Positions 61,415 through 64,000 of a stretch of 64,000 nt of DNA are shown piece by piece (position 1 is the first letter of the stretch; each line of letters opens with the position of its first letter). Source of the DNA: Brevibacillus humidisoli (GTDB lineage: Bacteria > Bacillota > Bacilli > Brevibacillales > Brevibacillaceae); assembly GCF_020923435.1 (NCBI RefSeq), contig NZ_CP087263.1, positions 1,755,970 to 1,819,969 of the forward strand, written 5' to 3'. The notes beneath the pieces were generated by a model. The model worked only from the letters and a program-made list of their open reading frames with translations. It made no database searches and was not told the DNA's origin. The position numbers and the translations under genes were made by a program.

Positions 61415-62332
61415 GTGAAGAGGTACCTGGTAAAAGCGCTGCTGCAGCTAGTTCCGGTCATGTTTCTGATTACGCTCATCGTCTTTGTGTTGGTTCACGT
61501 GACGGGTGATCCGGTCGATTTGATGCTGGCTGATACGGCTACTGACGAAGATCGGCGAATTCTGACACAAGCTCTTGGTCTGGATCAGCCGCTGCACGTC
61601 CAGTACGTCCGATTTATGTCCAATCTGCTGCAAGGCGATTTTGGCCAATCGTTTCGCTACGATCAACCCGCTCTGCCCATTGTCTTGGAGCGGTTGCCAG
61701 CCAGTTTTGAACTGGCGATCGCGTCGATGATTGTCGCTACCGTTATCTCTATCCCGCTTGGCATCCTCTCGGCAACCAAGCGTAACAGCATATTTGATCT
61801 GTTTATCACTGGGGGGGCCGTACTGGGCAAGGCGATGCCTAATTTTTGGCTGGGAATTATGCTGATCCTGATGCTTTCCGTCGAACTTGGCGCCTTTCCC
61901 GTCTCCGGACGTGGTTCGCTTTTTCACCTGGTTCTTCCCGCCTTGACGCTGGGGACTGGCATTGCCGCTGAGATGACTCGTCTGATCCGCTCCAGCATGC
62001 TGGAAATTCTCGGACAGGAATACATCCGCACAGCGCGCAGCAAAGGTCTGCGAGAAGCGATTGTGATCAATAAACACGCCTTTCGCAACGCGTTGATCCC
62101 GGTCGTCACCATCATGGCCCTGCAGACCTCCACTTTGATCGGTGGCACCTTGATCACCGAAACGATCTTTTCTTGGCCGGGCATGGGGCAGTTGGTGATT
62201 CAGGCAGTCAACACACGCGATATGGCCATTGTACAGGCGGCTGTATTTGTGATTGCCCTATTAGTGATCGCAAGCAATCTAATGGCTGATCTGGTATATC
62301 GCTATCTCGATCCGCGCATCAAATACGACTGA
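61415..62332 (+). CDS. Peptide ABC transporter permease 1 (DppB type)
   Basis: 305 residues, six membrane helices. The N-terminal TM and VHVTGDPVDLML loop, plus the EAA loop EYIRTARSKGLREAIVINKHAFRNALIPVVT, are typical of DppB. The C-terminus RYLDPRIKYD is canonical. GTG 61415 has GGAGGTGA upstream. Confidence 0.93.
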   Translation: MKRYLVKALLQLVPVMFLITLIVFVLVHVTGDPVDLMLADTATDEDRRILTQALGLDQPLHVQYVRFMSNLLQGDFGQSFRYDQPALPIVLERLPASFELAIASMIVATVISIPLGILSATKRNSIFDLFITGGAVLGKAMPNFWLGIMLILMLSVELGAFPVSGRGSLFHLVLPALTLGTGIAAEMTRLIRSSMLEILGQEYIRTARSKGLREAIVINKHAFRNALIPVVTIMALQTSTLIGGTLITETIFSWPGMGQLVIQAVNTRDMAIVQAAVFVIALLVIASNLMADLVYRYLDPRIKYD

Positions 62333-62350
62333 GCGAGGGGGGAGCAAACA

Positions 62351-63279
62351 ATGTCGGCAACGACGGAAACGCAAACGGGTGTGACCGATTGCCAACCGGC
62401 CGCAGCGCCGCATCGCGGTTGGCGGGTGCCGGTTCGCCAACTCTGGAAAAGCAAAACGGGCAGCTTAGGATTGCTGATTATCATCGGGGCCATGTTGATG
62501 TCGCTTTCTGCCGATTGGCTTGCCCCATATGACCCGGTCCAAACAAATGCGGCCAAACGACTTACGCCGCCGATGTGGCTGGAGGGGGGGCGGCTCAGTT
62601 TCCCTTAGGGACGGACAATCTGGGCAGAGACGTACTGAGCAGGATCATCTACGGGTCGCAGGTCTCTTTGCTGGTTGGCATTTGTGCTGTTGTCGTTGCG
62701 GGTATCATCGGTGTGATTCTCGGGCTTGTTTCCGGTTATTACGGGGGATGGATCGACCATCTGATCATGCGGATCGTCGATGCCTTTCTAGCTATTCCCA
62801 ACATCCTGTTTATGCTGGTAGTCCTGACGATAATGGGGCCTAGCTTGCCAACATTGATCCTCGTGTTGGGGATCACCAACTGGGTGACCTATGCGCGGAT
62901 CGTGCGTTCAGAAGTGTTAAGCATCAAGGAACGTGACTATGTCAGGGCCGCCCGTTCGGTTGGCGCAAAAGATGTGCGGATTATTTTCACTCATATTCTG
63001 CCCAATGTTGCCGCTTCCTTTATCGTCGTCTCTACACTTAGCGTGGCTACGACAATTATCTTGGAAGCCTCCCTGAGTTTCTTAGGTTTGGGGATTCAGC
63101 CGCCGACTGTTTCGTGGGGCGGGATGCTGAGCGATGGCAGGCAGTATTTGGCTACCAGTTGGTGGGTAGCCACTTTCCCCGGCATTGCCATCACCGTCAC
63201 GGTACTCGGTATCATCTTCTTGGGGGACTGGCTGCGCGACATTCTGGACCCACGCCTGAAATCAGGAATGTCCAGATAG
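62351..63279 (+). pseudogene. Peptide ABC transporter permease 2 (DppC type), frameshifted at a G7 tract
   Basis: Two frames make one DppC protein. The first (62351-62608) gives the cytoplasmic tail and TM1 up to LTPPMWLEGG; the second continues AQFPLGTDNLGRDVLSRIIYGSQ through the EAA loop ERDYVRAARSVGAKDVRIIFTHILPN to [13 protein letters not shown]. The break lies in GAGGGGGGG (62584-62590): one more G would restore the frame. It may be a sequencing error, a phase-variable tract or a real loss. Everything else is conserved, so true decay is not evident. Confidence 0.85.
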
Positions 63280-63301
63280 ACCGAACAGAGAGGAGGGACA
63301 T

Positions 63302-64000
63302 GTGGTGGGAGCAATCCTACTGCAGGTTTCAAACCTGCGAACCATTTTCAAAACGGAGGCGGGGATTGTACCATCTGTAAATGATGTCACCTTTTCGATC
63401 GCAAAAGGAGAGATATTGGCGATCGTAGGCGAATCGGGCTGCGGGAAAAGCGTCACCTCGCTATCCATCATGGGACTCGTCTCTTCTCCTGGAGAGGTGA
63501 CGGAGGGAGAAATCCTGTTTGACGGCACTAATCTGCTTCGTCTGCGCAAGCGAGAGATGCGCAAACTACGGGGCAGGAGACTCTCGATGATCTTCCAGGA
63601 GCCGATGAGCTCTTTAAACCCGGTCTTTTCGATTGGCAGCCAGTTGGGGGAAGTGTTTCGCCTTCATCAGAGGCTGGATAAACGACAAGCACGGCTGCGC
63701 AGTATTGAGATGTTGGCTCAGGTGGGTATTGCCCATCCGGAATCGGTCGTCGATTCGTTTCCTCATCAACTCTCCGGAGGCATGCGGCAGCGGGTCATGA
63801 TCGCCATGGCACTGGCTTGCAACCCTGATTTACTGATTGCTGACGAGCCGACGACCGCTCTTGATGTTACGATCCAGGCCCAGATCCTCCACCTGTTGAA
63901 ACAGCAAAACAGCCAGACTGCCACCAGCATGATCCTGATCACTCACGACCTAGGTGTCGTGGCAGAGATGGCGCACCGCGTCCTCGTCATGTATGCCGGA
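63302..64000 (+). CDS. Peptide ABC transporter ATPase (DppD type), incomplete at right edge
   Basis: About 233 residues are visible and the gene runs off the window. Walker [10 protein letters not shown]-loop [14 protein letters not shown], signature [15 protein letters not shown], Walker [15 protein letters not shown] and switch His in LITHDLG are all present. GTG 63302 (or 63305) follows AGGAGGG. It powers the importer encoded by the three preceding genes; a DppF-like partner is expected beyond the edge. Confidence 0.93.
   Translation, partial: MVGAILLQVSNLRTIFKTEAGIVPSVNDVTFSIAKGEILAIVGESGCGKSVTSLSIMGLVSSPGEVTEGEILFDGTNLLRLRKREMRKLRGRRLSMIFQEPMSSLNPVFSIGSQLGEVFRLHQRLDKRQARLRSIEMLAQVGIAHPESVVDSFPHQLSGGMRQRVMIAMALACNPDLLIADEPTTALDVTIQAQILHLLKQQNSQTATSMILITHDLGVVAEMAHRVLVMYAG

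Overview
The window looks like a chromosomal segment of a moderately GC-rich member of the Bacillales. Supporting signs are AGGAGG-type ribosome binding sites before almost every gene, frequent GTG and TTG starts, a bacillithiol-disulfide reductase (YpdA), a GltC/GltA pair, the CtaG form of caa3 oxidase assembly factor, a PdxK kinase and a Vml-like ABC-F protein. A Brevibacillus or other Paenibacillaceae-like origin is my guess; the sequence alone does not fix the genus.

Layout. 1-158 is the 3' end of tryptophan synthase beta. 290-5838 is a two-component system followed by a tripartite tricarboxylate transporter (tctCBA). 5928-8749 holds pdxK and an HxlR regulator divergent from an MFS pump. 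9098-20106 is a tightly packed, single-direction operon of twelve genes between a promoter region and a terminator: ketoreductase, acyl carrier protein, ketosynthase, chain-length factor, FabZ-like dehydratase, three FAD enzymes, a second reductase, two small proteins of poorly known families and a methyltransferase. This is a type II polyketide synthase cluster, rare in Firmicutes, and the most interesting system in the window.

20392-31086 carries moaA, a moaD-moaE fusion, ypdA, an ABC-F gene behind a structured leader RNA that ends in a terminator, a monofunctional transglycosylase, the NAD(P)HX repair enzyme, an acyl-CoA ligase and an orphan response regulator. 31331-33928 is a cytochrome oxidase/copper assembly operon that includes a 42-residue membrane protein. 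A phosphodiesterase and an MscS channel follow.

35706-36894 and 46801-47559 are two decayed regions. In each, a divergent regulator/target pair has lost both N-terminal halves. Between them lie an SDR/WYL-regulator pair, a DinB protein, a secreted NlpC/P60 hydrolase with a long leader, gltC and the glutamate synthase large subunit. After them come a second acyl-CoA ligase, a broken DinB gene, a coiled-coil protein and a PadR/MFS pair.

52974-64000 is a peptide and N-acyl-amino-acid utilisation island: four M20-family metallohydrolases, their likely regulator, and a Dpp-type ABC importer that runs off the right end. Its second permease gene is frameshifted at a run of seven G. I saw no tRNA, rRNA, CRISPR array or intact insertion sequence.
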